This document shows, in pieces, positions 1 to 7,806 of a stretch of 32,604 bases of DNA; the stretch's first letter is position 1; every line of letters starts with the position of its first letter. The DNA lies in contig JBDTSW010000014.1 in assembly GCA_039930945.1 (NCBI GenBank), positions 1-32,604 on the forward strand, given 5' to 3'. The stretch comes from JBDTSW01 sp039930945. GTDB taxonomy: Bacteria > Actinomycetota > Thermoleophilia > Solirubrobacterales > 70-9. A program made the translations under genes and the position numbers. The notes beneath the pieces are model-generated. The model did no database searches. It was given only the letters and a program-made list of their open reading frames with translations, and was not told the origin of the DNA.

Positions 1-618
1 GCGATCGCTCTCACCGTCGACGCTCCCTTCGCCGGGCGCCGTGAGCGGGACCTGCGCAGCGGCTACCAGGTGACCTCGGTGGCGCCGGCGATCCAGGCGG
101 CGGTGGGCTCGGACGTGGCGCTGACCCCGAAGCAGGTCTTCGACCTGGTCGACCCCTCGCTCGACTGGGATGACCTCGCCGCCCTCGCCCAGAGCTGTGA
201 GCTTCCGATCGTGGTCAAGGGGCTGGTCAGCCCGGCCGACGCCGAGCTGGCCGTCGAGGCGGGCGCCGCCGGCGTCGTCGTCTCCAACCACGGCGGCCGC
301 CAGCTGGACGGCGCTCCGGCGACGATCGACGCCCTCGAGCAGGTGGCCGAGCAGGTCGCGGGCCGCGTCCCGGTGCTGATGGACGGCGGCGTACGCCGTG
401 GCAGCGACGTCGTCGTCGCGCTCGCGCTCGGGGCCTCGGCCGTTCTGGTCGGTCGCCCGGCGCTGTGGGGGCTGGCGGTCGGCGGGGAGCAGGGCGCCCG
501 CGCCGTCCTCGAGCTGCTGCGGGCCGAGGTCGAGCTGGCGCTGGCGCTCTGCGGCTGTCCGACGCCGGCAGACGTCAGCCGCCGCCATGCGCGGCGTGTG
601 CGCCGCCAGACGGCCTAG
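1..618 (+). CDS. FMN-dependent alpha-hydroxy-acid oxidase/dehydrogenase, C-terminal part (5' end outside window)
   Basis: The frame is open from base 1, so the N-terminus lies upstream; 205 residues are visible against about 350-400 for the family. The family oxidises 2-hydroxy acids such as lactate or glycolate to 2-oxo acids on FMN in a TIM barrel. Visible motifs are LTVDAPFAGRRERDLR at the left edge, the flavin-contacting lysine in PIVVKG, the catalytic-base histidine and substrate arginine in SNHGGRQLDG, and the FMN-phosphate motifs DGGVRRGSDV and GASAVLVGRP. These make the family certain. The exact substrate (lactate, glycolate, mandelate) cannot be set without the N-terminal half. Its TAG stop overlaps the stop of the convergent glyoxalase gene. 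Confidence 0.93.
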   Translation, partial: AIALTVDAPFAGRRERDLRSGYQVTSVAPAIQAAVGSDVALTPKQVFDLVDPSLDWDDLAALAQSCELPIVVKGLVSPADAELAVEAGAAGVVVSNHGGRQLDGAPATIDALEQVAEQVAGRVPVLMDGGVRRGSDVVVALALGASAVLVGRPALWGLAVGGEQGARAVLELLRAEVELALALCGCPTPADVSRRHARRVRRQTA

Positions 619-1022
619 CTCGAGCTGTCCAGGCCCTGATCGCCCGAGGCAACCTCGAGCAGTTCGATCCGGTAGTCGTCGGGATCACGGACGAAGCACA
701 GGCGCGAGCCGCCTTCGCGGACCGAGTAGGGCGGGCGCTCGGGCTCGATGCCCAACTCGGAGAGACGCTCCAGGGTGGCGTCGAGGTCGTCGACGGCGAC
801 GGCGACGTGGCCGTAGCCGGTGCCGGTCTCATAGGGCTCGGTGACGTCGTGGTTGTGGGTCAGCTCCAGCCGGGGACCGTCGCCGGGCAGGCCCATGAAT
901 ACGTTGGTGGCGTCGTCGCCGATCGGCAGCCGGTGGATCTCCTCGAAGCCCAGCTTCTCGTAGAAGGCGACGGAGCGGGCGGGGTCCAGGACCCGGTAGC
1001 AGGTATGGATCAACTCGCTCAT
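615..1022 (-). CDS. Glyoxalase I-like / VOC-fold metalloenzyme
   Basis: The 135-residue protein has the two beta-alpha-beta-beta-beta modules of the vicinal-oxygen-chelate fold. Candidate metal ligands sit where glyoxalase I has them: His6 (ELIHTCYRV), Glu in RLELTHN, His in GHVAVAVDD and Glu in YRIELLE. This matches lactoylglutathione lyase GloA, about 135 residues in bacteria. Actinomycetes lack glutathione, so the natural thiol adduct may be different (inference). A TATCGT box lies 8 nt upstream of the ATG with no Shine-Dalgarno sequence, suggesting a leaderless message. The gene diverges from the APC permease and converges on the hydroxy-acid oxidase. Confidence 0.87.
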   Translation of the reverse strand: MSELIHTCYRVLDPARSVAFYEKLGFEEIHRLPIGDDATNVFMGLPGDGPRLELTHNHDVTEPYETGTGYGHVAVAVDDLDATLERLSELGIEPERPPYSVREGGSRLCFVRDPDDYRIELLEVASGDQGLDSSS

Positions 1023-1030
1023 CGATGGCC

Positions 1031-1036
1031 ACGATA
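1031..1036 (-). promoter_or_regulatory. -10 box of the glyoxalase gene
   Basis: TATCGT on the minus strand, 8 nt before the ATG at 1022. There is no ribosome-binding site between box and start, so transcription should begin at or next to the start codon. Confidence 0.55.
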
Positions 1037-1054
1037 GCGACCGGCGGGCGGCCC

Positions 1055-1060
1055 TATAGT
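1055..1060 (+). promoter_or_regulatory. -10 box of the first APC permease gene
   Basis: TATAGT, 8 nt before the ATG at 1069. It lies back to back with the glyoxalase promoter in a 46-bp divergent region. Confidence 0.55.
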
Positions 1061-1068
1061 CGCGATTG

Positions 1069-2970
1069 ATGGCCGAGCGGCACCCGCGAGAGCAGGCCCT
1101 TCGCCGGGTTCACGGCACCGGGGCGCTGTTCGCGGCGGCCTACGGCAACGTCGGCTCCTCGATCTACTACGCGCTCGGCGTCGTCGCCGCATTCGCCCTC
1201 GGGCTGACGCCGGTGACGTTCCTGATCGCCGGGGTGATCTTCGCCTGCACGGCCGCGACCTATGTCGAAGCCACCGTGATGTACCCGGAGGCGGGCGGCT
1301 CGTCGAGCTTCGCCCGCCACGCCTTCAACGAGCTGGTCAGCTTCGTCGCCGGTTGGGGCCAGATGCTGAACTACGTGATCACCGTCGCGATCTCGGCCTT
1401 CTTCGTGCCCCACTACCTGGCGGTCTTCTGGGACCCGCTCGGTCACGGCCCCGGCGACATCATCGGCGGCGTCGTCGTGATCGCGCTGCTCGCCGCGCTC
1501 AACGTCAAGGGGACCCGTGAGTCGGCGCGGTTCAACCTGGTCTTGGCGATCGCCGACCTGCTGACCCAGGTCGTGCTCGTGGTGATCGGGATCACGCTCG
1601 TGCTCGATCCGGACATCCTCATCCAGAACGTCGATCTCGGCGTCGCACCGACCTGGGGTGACGCCGCGCTCGGCGTGGCGGTGGGGATGATCGCCTACAC
1701 CGGGATCGAGACGATCTCGAACATGTCCGAGGAGGCGCGCGACGCCTCTCGAACCGTGCCCCGGGGAACCGGCCTCACCGTGCTGGCCGTGCTCGGCCTG
1801 TATGCGCTGTTGCCGATCGTCGCCCTCTCGGCGATGCCGGTGACCCGGGACGCGGCCGGGAACTTCACCACCGAGCTGGGGACGAAGTACGCCGACGATC
1901 CCGTGCTGGGCATCGTCGAGAACCTCGGCCTCTCGGCTGGGCTCACCGACGGATTGCGCATCTACGTCGGCATCCTGGCCGCGGTGATTCTGCTGATCGC
2001 GACCAACGCAGCGCTGATCGGGCTCTCGCGACTGACCTTCTCGATGGGCCAGTACCGCCAACTCCCCGAGCGATTGCGACAGATCCATCCGCGCTTCAAG
2101 ACCCCTTACGTGGCGATCATCGTCTTCTCGGCGGTCGCGGCGCTGACGATCCTGCCCGGCCAGCTCGACTTCCTCGCGACCATGTACTCGTTCGGTGCGA
2201 TGTTGTCGTTCACGGTCGCGCATCTGGCTGTGGTGCGATTGCGAAGTCGCCGGCCCGACCAAGAGCGGCCCTGGAAGCCGCCGGCCAACGTGCGCATCCG
2301 CGGCGTCGAGGTTCCACTGACGGCCTTGCTCGGGGGCTTCGGGACCTTCGCGGCGTGGATCGTGGTTATGGCCCTGAACGTCTCCACGCTGATCGCCGGC
2401 AGCGCCTGGATGGCGATCGGGCTCGCGGTGTACCTCCTCTACCGCCGCCGCCAGGGGCTGCCCCTGCGCCAGACCGTCAAGGTGCAGAGCCTGGAGCCGC
2501 TGGGGGTGCAGGAGGTCGAGTACAAGAGCGTGCTCGTCGCCTTTGAGGACGAGCCCTTCCTCGAGGAGACAGTGGCCACGGCCGCGGCATTGGGGTCCAA
2601 GCGCCGGCGGGCGATTCACGTGCTCTCGCTGGTGGAGGTGCCCAAGGACCTGGCGCTCGACGCCGCTCTGGACGCCGCGGAGAGCGAGGCGCAGAGCAAG
2701 ATCGAGCGTGCGAAGCTGATCTGCGGGCGGCGCCTCAGCGGCGAGGTGGAGCGGGTGCGGCCCGGTGAGGCCGGCGTCAGGATCGTCGAGCGGGCGACGG
2801 AGATCAACGCCGCCGCCGTAGTCATGCAGCTTCGCTATCGAAACGGGGTCCCGCTCTACGGCAAGACGCTGCAGACGGTGCTCGCCGAGCGGCCATGCCG
2901 GGTGATCGTCGCCGCCAAGCCCGAGGATTCCCGCGAGCCCCGCGGCTCGCGCCCGCCGATTCCCGCCTAG
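1069..2970 (+). CDS. APC-superfamily permease with C-terminal universal-stress domain
   Basis: The 633-residue protein has a 12-helix APC core at about 15-455, including YPEAGGSSSFARHAFNELVS in the helix 2-3 region. A cytoplasmic USP-like alpha/beta domain follows at about 485-615 (from YKSVLVAFEDEPFLEE to PCRVIVAAKP). APC carriers move amino acids, polyamines or ions. The same architecture, APC plus USP tail, is known in KimA-type potassium importers and in actinobacterial permeases of unknown substrate. ATG at 1069 is preferred over the adjacent TTG at 1066 because TATAGT lies 8 nt upstream. It heads a likely operon with a paralogous permease and two TrkA-type proteins, which makes an ion substrate worth considering. 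The substrate is not determinable from sequence alone. Confidence 0.9.
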   Translation: MAERHPREQALRRVHGTGALFAAAYGNVGSSIYYALGVVAAFALGLTPVTFLIAGVIFACTAATYVEATVMYPEAGGSSSFARHAFNELVSFVAGWGQMLNYVITVAISAFFVPHYLAVFWDPLGHGPGDIIGGVVVIALLAALNVKGTRESARFNLVLAIADLLTQVVLVVIGITLVLDPDILIQNVDLGVAPTWGDAALGVAVGMIAYTGIETISNMSEEARDASRTVPRGTGLTVLAVLGLYALLPIVALSAMPVTRDAAGNFTTELGTKYADDPVLGIVENLGLSAGLTDGLRIYVGILAAVILLIATNAALIGLSRLTFSMGQYRQLPERLRQIHPRFKTPYVAIIVFSAVAALTILPGQLDFLATMYSFGAMLSFTVAHLAVVRLRSRRPDQERPWKPPANVRIRGVEVPLTALLGGFGTFAAWIVVMALNVSTLIAGSAWMAIGLAVYLLYRRRQGLPLRQTVKVQSLEPLGVQEVEYKSVLVAFEDEPFLEETVATAAALGSKRRRAIHVLSLVEVPKDLALDAALDAAESEAQSKIERAKLICGRRLSGEVERVRPGEAGVRIVERATEINAAAVVMQLRYRNGVPLYGKTLQTVLAERPCRVIVAAKPEDSREPRGSRPPIPA

Positions 2971-2998
2971 CGCGCTCGGCAGCGGCCACGCGCCGACC

Positions 2999-3004
2999 TA
3001 GAAT
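2999..3004 (+). promoter_or_regulatory. -10 box of the small membrane-protein gene
   Basis: TAGAAT, 6 nt before the ATG at 3011, with no Shine-Dalgarno sequence. It is a possible internal promoter that would express the second half of the permease operon separately. Confidence 0.5.
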
Positions 3005-3010
3005 CGCCCA

Positions 3011-3205
3011 ATGGCCGCCCCTGACGAGGTCTACCGCGCGGTCACGCGCATCTTCGCCGTCGTCATCATCGGCTTCGGCTTGACGATCCTGATCGTCACC
3101 CTCGCCAACGGCGGCGGCCCGCTGTCGATCGGGTGCCTGCTCGGCTTGGTCTTCACCGGGATGGGCGCCGGGCGCCTGTACCTGGCGACGCGAGGGCGCC
3201 CGTGA
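3011..3205 (+). CDS. Small two-helix membrane protein
   Basis: The 64-residue protein has two predicted transmembrane helices: about 14-32 (FAVVIIGFGLTILIVTL) and 38-57 (LSIGCLLGLVFTGMGAGRL), joined by a Gly-rich turn. I recognise no family. Evidence that it is a gene: consistent high-GC third positions, a TAGAAT box 6 nt upstream, and a GTGA overlap of its stop with the start of the next permease, implying translational coupling. It may be a small partner of the permeases that flank it (inference). Confidence 0.75.
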   Translation: MAAPDEVYRAVTRIFAVVIIGFGLTILIVTLANGGGPLSIGCLLGLVFTGMGAGRLYLATRGRP

Positions 3206-5163
3206 AACGGCTGCTGGGAGTCCCGTGGCTGTTCGCCGTCAGCTACTCGGCACTCGGGTTCTCGATCTACTTCTCGATCGGTATCGTCGCCGACAAGGGC
3301 CTGGCGCTGACGCCGCTGCTGTTTGCTGCCGTCGGCCTCGTCTTCATCTTGAACGCGATGAGCTACGTCGAGGGCTCGGCGATGTTCCGCGAGCGCGGGG
3401 GCTCCTCGACCCTGGGGCGCCACGCCTTCAACGAGCTGGTCAGCTTCGTCGCCGGCTGGGCGGTCCTGATCGACTACCTGATCGTCGTCGCGCTGGCGGC
3501 GATCTCGGTGCCGCACTACCTGACGCCGATCTCCTCGGAGTTCGGCGACGGCGCCGCCGAGCTGATCACCGCCGGGGCGGTGATCGCGCTGGTCGCCGGG
3601 TTCAACGTCGTCGGCTTTTCGGGAATGCGCCGGCAGCTCACCGTGGCGGTGTTCGCGCTCGCCGGGGTCCTGCTCCTGATCGCGGTCGTCGTGGTCGGGG
3701 CGATCACCTCTTTCGACCCCGGAGCGCTGACGGCCGAGCTCGACCTCTGGGACTCGCCCTCGCTCGACGACGCGATCTACGCAGGCGTGATCGCCACCCT
3801 CGCCTACGCGGGGATCGAGGCGGCCTCCGACCTGACGCTCGAGCTGCGCTTCGAGCAGGGCGACCTGCGCCGGCTGGTCGCCACAGGCGCCGCGGTGGTG
3901 CCGATCCTCTACACCGGGGTGGCGGTGGTCGCGCTGATGGCCGTGCCGGTGGTGGCGACCCCTAACGGGCCCCAGACGGAGCTGGCGACGACGTACCTGG
4001 AACAGCCCGTGCTCGGCGTGGTCGATCGCTTCGAGCCGACCTGGGTCTCGAACACGATGCGGGTGGCGGTGACCGCGATCGCGCCCGCGGTCTTGATCTG
4101 GGCGGCGAGCATGTCGATGCTCGGCCTCTCCCGTCACACCTACGCGCTCGCGACCAACCGCCAGATCCCGAGCTGGCTCGGCAAGCTCGGACGCCGCCGC
4201 CGCACGCCCTACGTGGCGATCATCGCCGGCGCCGTGATCGCCTTCGCGCTGGTCGTCCCGGGCGACGTCCTCTTCCTCGGGGGCCTGTACGCCTTCGGAG
4301 CGACGATCGCGTTCACGATCGCGCACCTGTCGATCGTCCGCCTGCGGATCACCCAGCCGGATCGCGAGCGGCCCTTCCGGGTGCCGCTCGACGTCCGCTT
4401 CCGCGGCGCCGAGATCCCGCTGCCATCGGTCGTGGCCGCGGCGGTGATGATCTTCGCCTGGGTCAGCGTCGTCGTCTACCACGACCAGGCCCGCTACATC
4501 GGCGGTGCCTGGATGATCGTCGGGCTGGTCGCCTATGTCGTCTACCGGGTGGGGGTCCAGGGGACGTCGCTGACCAAACGCGTCACCGTGCCCGCCGAGG
4601 CGCTGGTCAAGGACGTGCGCTCGGCCAGCTACGGGGGCATCCTGGTGCCCGTCTTCGGCACCGCCCTCGACGACGACATCGTCGACACCGCCGGCCGGCT
4701 CGCCGAGGCGGCCGACGAGCCGGGCCAGACCCCGCCGAACCTGGAGGTGGTCTACGTGCTCGAGTTGCCGCTGACGGTGCCGCTCGACGCGCCGCCGCCA
4801 CCCCGGCGGATGGAGGTGGCCAACAGGGCGCTCGCCCGCGCCCAGGAGGTCGGCGAGGAGTACGACACGGTCGAGGTGGCGACCTCGGTCGTGCGCGCGC
4901 GCGACCTCGGAGCCGGGATCATCGCGGCGGCGCGCGAACGCGACATCGACGTGATCGTGATGGGCGCGGAGCCGCCGACGTCGATCCGCGGCGGGGCGGT
5001 CCTCGGCGGCGTCGGCGGCTCGCGTCCCGCCGAGGTCGGCCCGGTGACCGAGTACGTGTTGCGCAAGGCGCCCTGCCGGGTGCTGCTCACCGCCCCCGCG
5101 GCGGACGACGACGCTCCGGCCCGGTTCGATCCGCGGCGGCGACCCGGCGTCTCTCGGGTCTAA
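3202..5163 (+). CDS. APC-superfamily permease with C-terminal universal-stress domain (paralogue)
   Basis: The 653-residue protein starts at GTG 3202, which overlaps the preceding stop as GTGA. An earlier in-frame start would run through the small membrane gene and is rejected. The APC core (about 1-450) shares the segment RHAFNELVSFVAGW with the upstream permease, so the two are paralogues. The C-terminal cytoplasmic part (about 475-640) is USP-like, from YGGILVPVFGTALDDD to APCRVLLTAPA. In USP domains a Gly-rich loop binds nucleotide; the loop here, GGAVLGGVGGS, is Gly-rich. The tandem paralogues may form a heteromer or have different affinities (inference). The TAA stop forms part of the next gene's -10 box. 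Confidence 0.9.
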   Translation: MKRLLGVPWLFAVSYSALGFSIYFSIGIVADKGLALTPLLFAAVGLVFILNAMSYVEGSAMFRERGGSSTLGRHAFNELVSFVAGWAVLIDYLIVVALAAISVPHYLTPISSEFGDGAAELITAGAVIALVAGFNVVGFSGMRRQLTVAVFALAGVLLLIAVVVVGAITSFDPGALTAELDLWDSPSLDDAIYAGVIATLAYAGIEAASDLTLELRFEQGDLRRLVATGAAVVPILYTGVAVVALMAVPVVATPNGPQTELATTYLEQPVLGVVDRFEPTWVSNTMRVAVTAIAPAVLIWAASMSMLGLSRHTYALATNRQIPSWLGKLGRRRRTPYVAIIAGAVIAFALVVPGDVLFLGGLYAFGATIAFTIAHLSIVRLRITQPDRERPFRVPLDVRFRGAEIPLPSVVAAAVMIFAWVSVVVYHDQARYIGGAWMIVGLVAYVVYRVGVQGTSLTKRVTVPAEALVKDVRSASYGGILVPVFGTALDDDIVDTAGRLAEAADEPGQTPPNLEVVYVLELPLTVPLDAPPPPRRMEVANRALARAQEVGEEYDTVEVATSVVRARDLGAGIIAAARERDIDVIVMGAEPPTSIRGGAVLGGVGGSRPAEVGPVTEYVLRKAPCRVLLTAPAADDDAPARFDPRRRPGVSRV

Positions 5164-5166
5164 GAT
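5161..5166 (+). promoter_or_regulatory. -10 box of the first TrkA-like gene, sharing bases with a stop codon
   Basis: TAAGAT, 7 nt before the ATG at 5174. Its first three bases are the TAA stop of the upstream permease. Confidence 0.45.
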
Positions 5167-5173
5167 CCGCGCC

Positions 5174-5632
5174 ATGTTCATCCTCATCGTCGGAATCGGG
5201 CGGGTCGGCTCGTCGGTGGCAAGGACCATGCTCGACGAGGGGCACACGGTCTCGTGCCTGGACGAGGACCCCGAGTCGCACGCGCGGCTGGAGATCGGCC
5301 TGGAGGAGTCCTGGGAGGACAAGGGCGGCCGCTACACGGTCGGCACCGGGCTTGAGATCGAGGCCCTCGAGGAGGCCGGGATCGACGGCGCCGATGCCTT
5401 CGTCGCCGCCACCGACGGCGACAACACCAACCTGGTGATCGCCCAGATCGCCCAGCGCCGTTTCAACGTCCCGATCGTGATCGCCCGCATCCTCGACCCC
5501 TACCGGGCCGAGTGGTACGAGTCGCAGGGGGTGCACACGATCTGCCCGACCCGGGTGGCGATCGAGATGCTCACCTCGGAGGTGCGCGAGGCAGCCGCCA
5601 AGGCCGGTGCCGGGGGCACCCCCGATGGCTAG
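5174..5632 (+). CDS. TrkA-N (RCK/KTN) NAD-binding regulatory protein, single domain
   Basis: The 152-residue protein is a Rossmann RCK-N domain: GIGRVGSSVA nucleotide-binding turn at about residues 7-16, acidic end of strand 2 (LDEDPE), and the DAFVAATDGDNTNLVIAQIA segment typical of TrkA_N. RCK proteins bind NAD(H), ATP/ADP or c-di-AMP and gate potassium channels or transporters. It ends soon after the RCK-N fold, so the usual ligand-binding RCK-C domain is absent. The next gene has both domains, so the two could assemble as a hetero-octameric ring (inference). No TrkH/KtrB channel gene is visible; the nearest membrane partners are the two APC-USP permeases upstream. Confidence 0.87.
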   Translation: MFILIVGIGRVGSSVARTMLDEGHTVSCLDEDPESHARLEIGLEESWEDKGGRYTVGTGLEIEALEEAGIDGADAFVAATDGDNTNLVIAQIAQRRFNVPIVIARILDPYRAEWYESQGVHTICPTRVAIEMLTSEVREAAAKAGAGGTPDG

Positions 5633-5650
5633 CGGCGGAGGGGCGAACGC

Positions 5651-6331
5651 ATGTATGTGATCATCGCCGGCGCCGGCAAGGTCGGATGGAACCTGGCGCG
5701 CGAGCTCCTCGACAAGGGCCACGAGGTGACCCTGATCGAGAACGACCGCGACCGCTTCGCGACCGTCGAACAGGAGCTCGAGCACAACGCCCAATACGGC
5801 GACGCCTCCGAGCTGTGGGTGCTCGAACGGGCGGGGATCTCGCGCGCGGACATGGTGATCGCGGTCACCGGCGACGACGAGGACAACGTCCTCATCTGCC
5901 AGGTGGCGAAGGAGAAGTATCTCTGCGAGCGCACGATCGCCCGCGTCAACAACCCGCGCAACAAGCAATGGTTCGAGCTCTTGGGGGTGAGGCCGGTGGT
6001 CTCGGCCACGGACCTGATCCTGCGCCTGATCGAGCACGAGGTGCCCGACTACGGCCTCGTCCACCTGCTCGACCTACCCGAGCAGCACCTGGAGATCATC
6101 GAGATGCTCCTGCCCCAGGACTCGAAGGCCGCCGGGGTGCGCGTCGGCGACCTGGAGATGCCGGACGGCAGCCTGCTGATCTCGATCCTGCGCGAGGGGC
6201 GCGGCTTCGTGCCCGGGCCGGAGACGGTGCTCGAGCCCGGCGACGAGATCCTCGCCGTGCTCGATCCCACGGTGGAGGAGGATCTGACGACCTACTTCGG
6301 TGCCGGCGGCGTCTCCGCCAACGGCGCGTGA
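5651..6331 (+). CDS. trkA: TrkA-type potassium-uptake regulatory protein (RCK-N plus RCK-C)
   Basis: The 226-residue protein has an RCK-N Rossmann domain (AGAGKVGWNLA, then IENDRDR) at about 1-125. An RCK-C domain at about 140-220 follows (EMLLPQDSKAAGVRVGDLEM ... PGDEILAVLDP). This is the normal length and order for single-unit TrkA/KtrA proteins. A GGAGGGG ribosome-binding site precedes the ATG, and the gene lies 18 nt after the single-domain TrkA gene. It would be a cytosolic ring gating a potassium transporter. The symbol reflects the family, not a demonstrated Trk system. Confidence 0.88.
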   Translation: MYVIIAGAGKVGWNLARELLDKGHEVTLIENDRDRFATVEQELEHNAQYGDASELWVLERAGISRADMVIAVTGDDEDNVLICQVAKEKYLCERTIARVNNPRNKQWFELLGVRPVVSATDLILRLIEHEVPDYGLVHLLDLPEQHLEIIEMLLPQDSKAAGVRVGDLEMPDGSLLISILREGRGFVPGPETVLEPGDEILAVLDPTVEEDLTTYFGAGGVSANGA

Positions 6332-6360
6332 TCGACGTCGGCGCGGGCAGCGGTTAGGCG

Positions 6361-7596
6361 ATGGCCGACCGCGAGGTGGACTACCTCCTCGTCGGCGGTG
6401 GCATCGCCTCCGCCAGCTGCGCCGCCGAGCTGCGCCGGGGCGGCGCCGATGGCTCGATCCTGCTCGTCGGGCGCGAGCCCGAGCCGCCGTATGAACGCCC
6501 GCCGCTGTCGAAGGAGTACCTGCGCGGCGAGGCCGAGCGCGCCGACGCCTACGTGCACGAGCCGGGTTGGTACGGCGAAAACCACGTCGAGCTGCTCACC
6601 GGCACGAACGTGATGGCGATCGACGCGCAGGCGCGGACCGCGAGGCTGCAGACCAGGGAGGAGGTCGGCTTCGACAAGCTGCTGCTGGCCACCGGTGCCA
6701 ACGTCAACATCCTTCGGGTCGAGGGCGCCGAGCTGGAGGGGGTCCACTACCTGCGCGCCTACGGCAACTCCGACGCGATCCGCGAGGGGGCCCGGCGGGC
6801 AGAGCACGTCGTCCTCATCGGCGGCAGCTACATCGGCTGCGAGGTCGCCGCCTCGCTGACCGCGACCGGCACCAGGTGCACGATCGTGATGATCGAGGAG
6901 GTGGCCTTGTCGCGGACCTTCGGCGAGGAGGTCGGGCGCTGGTTTCACGAGCTGTTGGAGTCGAGGGGCGTCGAGATCCTCGGCGGCAGGGAGCTCGAGG
7001 CGTTCGAGGGCGATGGTCGGGTCACGGCGGTCGTCACCAGCGACGGCACCACCGTCGAGGCAGAGATGGTCGTGGTCGGCGCCGGCGTCAGGCCCGACGT
7101 GATGCTGGCGCAGCGCGCCGGGCTCGAGGTCGACGACGGGATCGTCTGCGACCAGAAGCTCGAGAGCTCGGTTCCCGGGATCTTCGCTGCCGGCGACGTC
7201 TGTTCCTGGCAGAGCGAGATCCACGGTCGTCGCCTGCGGGTCGAGCACTGGGACGTCGCCCTGCAGCAGGGTCGCCACGCCGCTCGCGTGATGATCGGCT
7301 CCGACGAGCCCTACCGCGAGGTGCCGTACTTCTTCAGCGACCTCGCCGACTGGGCCAGCCTCGAATACGTCGGGCCCGCCTCCGAGTGGGACGAGGTGAT
7401 CTGGCGCGGCGATCGAGACTCGGGCACCTTCTCGGCCTGGTACCTCGAGGGCGGGGCGGTGGCAGCGGCCCTTTCCGTCGGCCGCTCGGAGGACCTCACC
7501 CACGCCCGCCGACTGCTGGAGTCGGGCGCCGAGATCTCCGCCCAGCGCGAGGCGCTGGCCGACGCGGAGGCCGACCTCGGAGGGATCGGCTCCTAG
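6361..7596 (+). CDS. FAD/NAD(P)H-dependent ferredoxin-reductase-like oxidoreductase
   Basis: The 411-residue protein has the fold of rhodocoxin/putidaredoxin reductases and AIF. An FAD Rossmann motif lies at the N-terminus (LVGGGIASASCA), followed by YERPPLSKEYL, ATGA at the end of the first FAD part, an NAD(P) Rossmann motif (LIGGSYIGCEVAA) and the second FAD motif (GIFAAGDV). The C-terminal reductase-like dimerisation domain begins near residue 325. It would pass electrons from NAD(P)H to a ferredoxin or similar acceptor; no ferredoxin gene is nearby. It lies 29 nt after trkA on the same strand and probably ends that operon. Family assignment is firm, partner unknown. Confidence 0.88.
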   Translation: MADREVDYLLVGGGIASASCAAELRRGGADGSILLVGREPEPPYERPPLSKEYLRGEAERADAYVHEPGWYGENHVELLTGTNVMAIDAQARTARLQTREEVGFDKLLLATGANVNILRVEGAELEGVHYLRAYGNSDAIREGARRAEHVVLIGGSYIGCEVAASLTATGTRCTIVMIEEVALSRTFGEEVGRWFHELLESRGVEILGGRELEAFEGDGRVTAVVTSDGTTVEAEMVVVGAGVRPDVMLAQRAGLEVDDGIVCDQKLESSVPGIFAAGDVCSWQSEIHGRRLRVEHWDVALQQGRHAARVMIGSDEPYREVPYFFSDLADWASLEYVGPASEWDEVIWRGDRDSGTFSAWYLEGGAVAAALSVGRSEDLTHARRLLESGAEISAQREALADAEADLGGIGS

Positions 7597-7650
7597 CCGC
7601 CCGCGCCCCACCAGCCGCGGCTTTGGCCCTCGCTATCCTCGCCCTCGCTC

Positions 7651-7722
7651 TGGGGATTGGTGTAATTGGCAGCACGCGGGCTTCTGGTGCCCGTAGTCTA
7701 GGTTCGAGTCCTAGATCCCCAG
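7651..7722 (+). tRNA. tRNA-Gln (anticodon CUG)
   Basis: The 72-nt cloverleaf has acceptor TGGGGAT pairing with ATCCCCA, discriminator G, a D-arm containing TAATTGG, anticodon stem CGGGC/GCCCG with loop TTCTGGT (anticodon CTG at 7684-7686), and T-arm CTAGG TTCGAGT CCTAG. The weak U1-A72 acceptor pair and the sequence pattern are typical of bacterial tRNA-Gln. CCA is not encoded. A TATCCT box at 7635-7640 could be its -10 element. Confidence 0.96.
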
Positions 7723-7792
7723 TTCTCGGGCGGCGTGCGGCAAGAACGCTGCATTCATGGAGAACGGGTGGCGGGCGCCCGGGCGGCTTTGT

Positions 7793-7798
7793 TACCTT
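7793..7798 (+). promoter_or_regulatory. -10 box of the proline-rich membrane-anchored protein gene
   Basis: TACCTT, 8 nt before the ATG at 7807 with no ribosome-binding site. It supports this start over the longer in-frame extension that runs back towards the tRNA. Confidence 0.5.
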
Positions 7799-7806
7799 GG
7801 ATCGTT

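Noticed and set aside
1054..2619. 521-codon frame antisense to the first permease
   Set aside because: Low-complexity charged sequence without domains; the plus-strand permease explains the region.
3031..5322. Long open frame (over 760 codons) antisense to the second APC permease
   Set aside because: Arg/Asp/His-rich with no recognisable fold, mirror of a clear permease; typical of GC-rich antisense frames.
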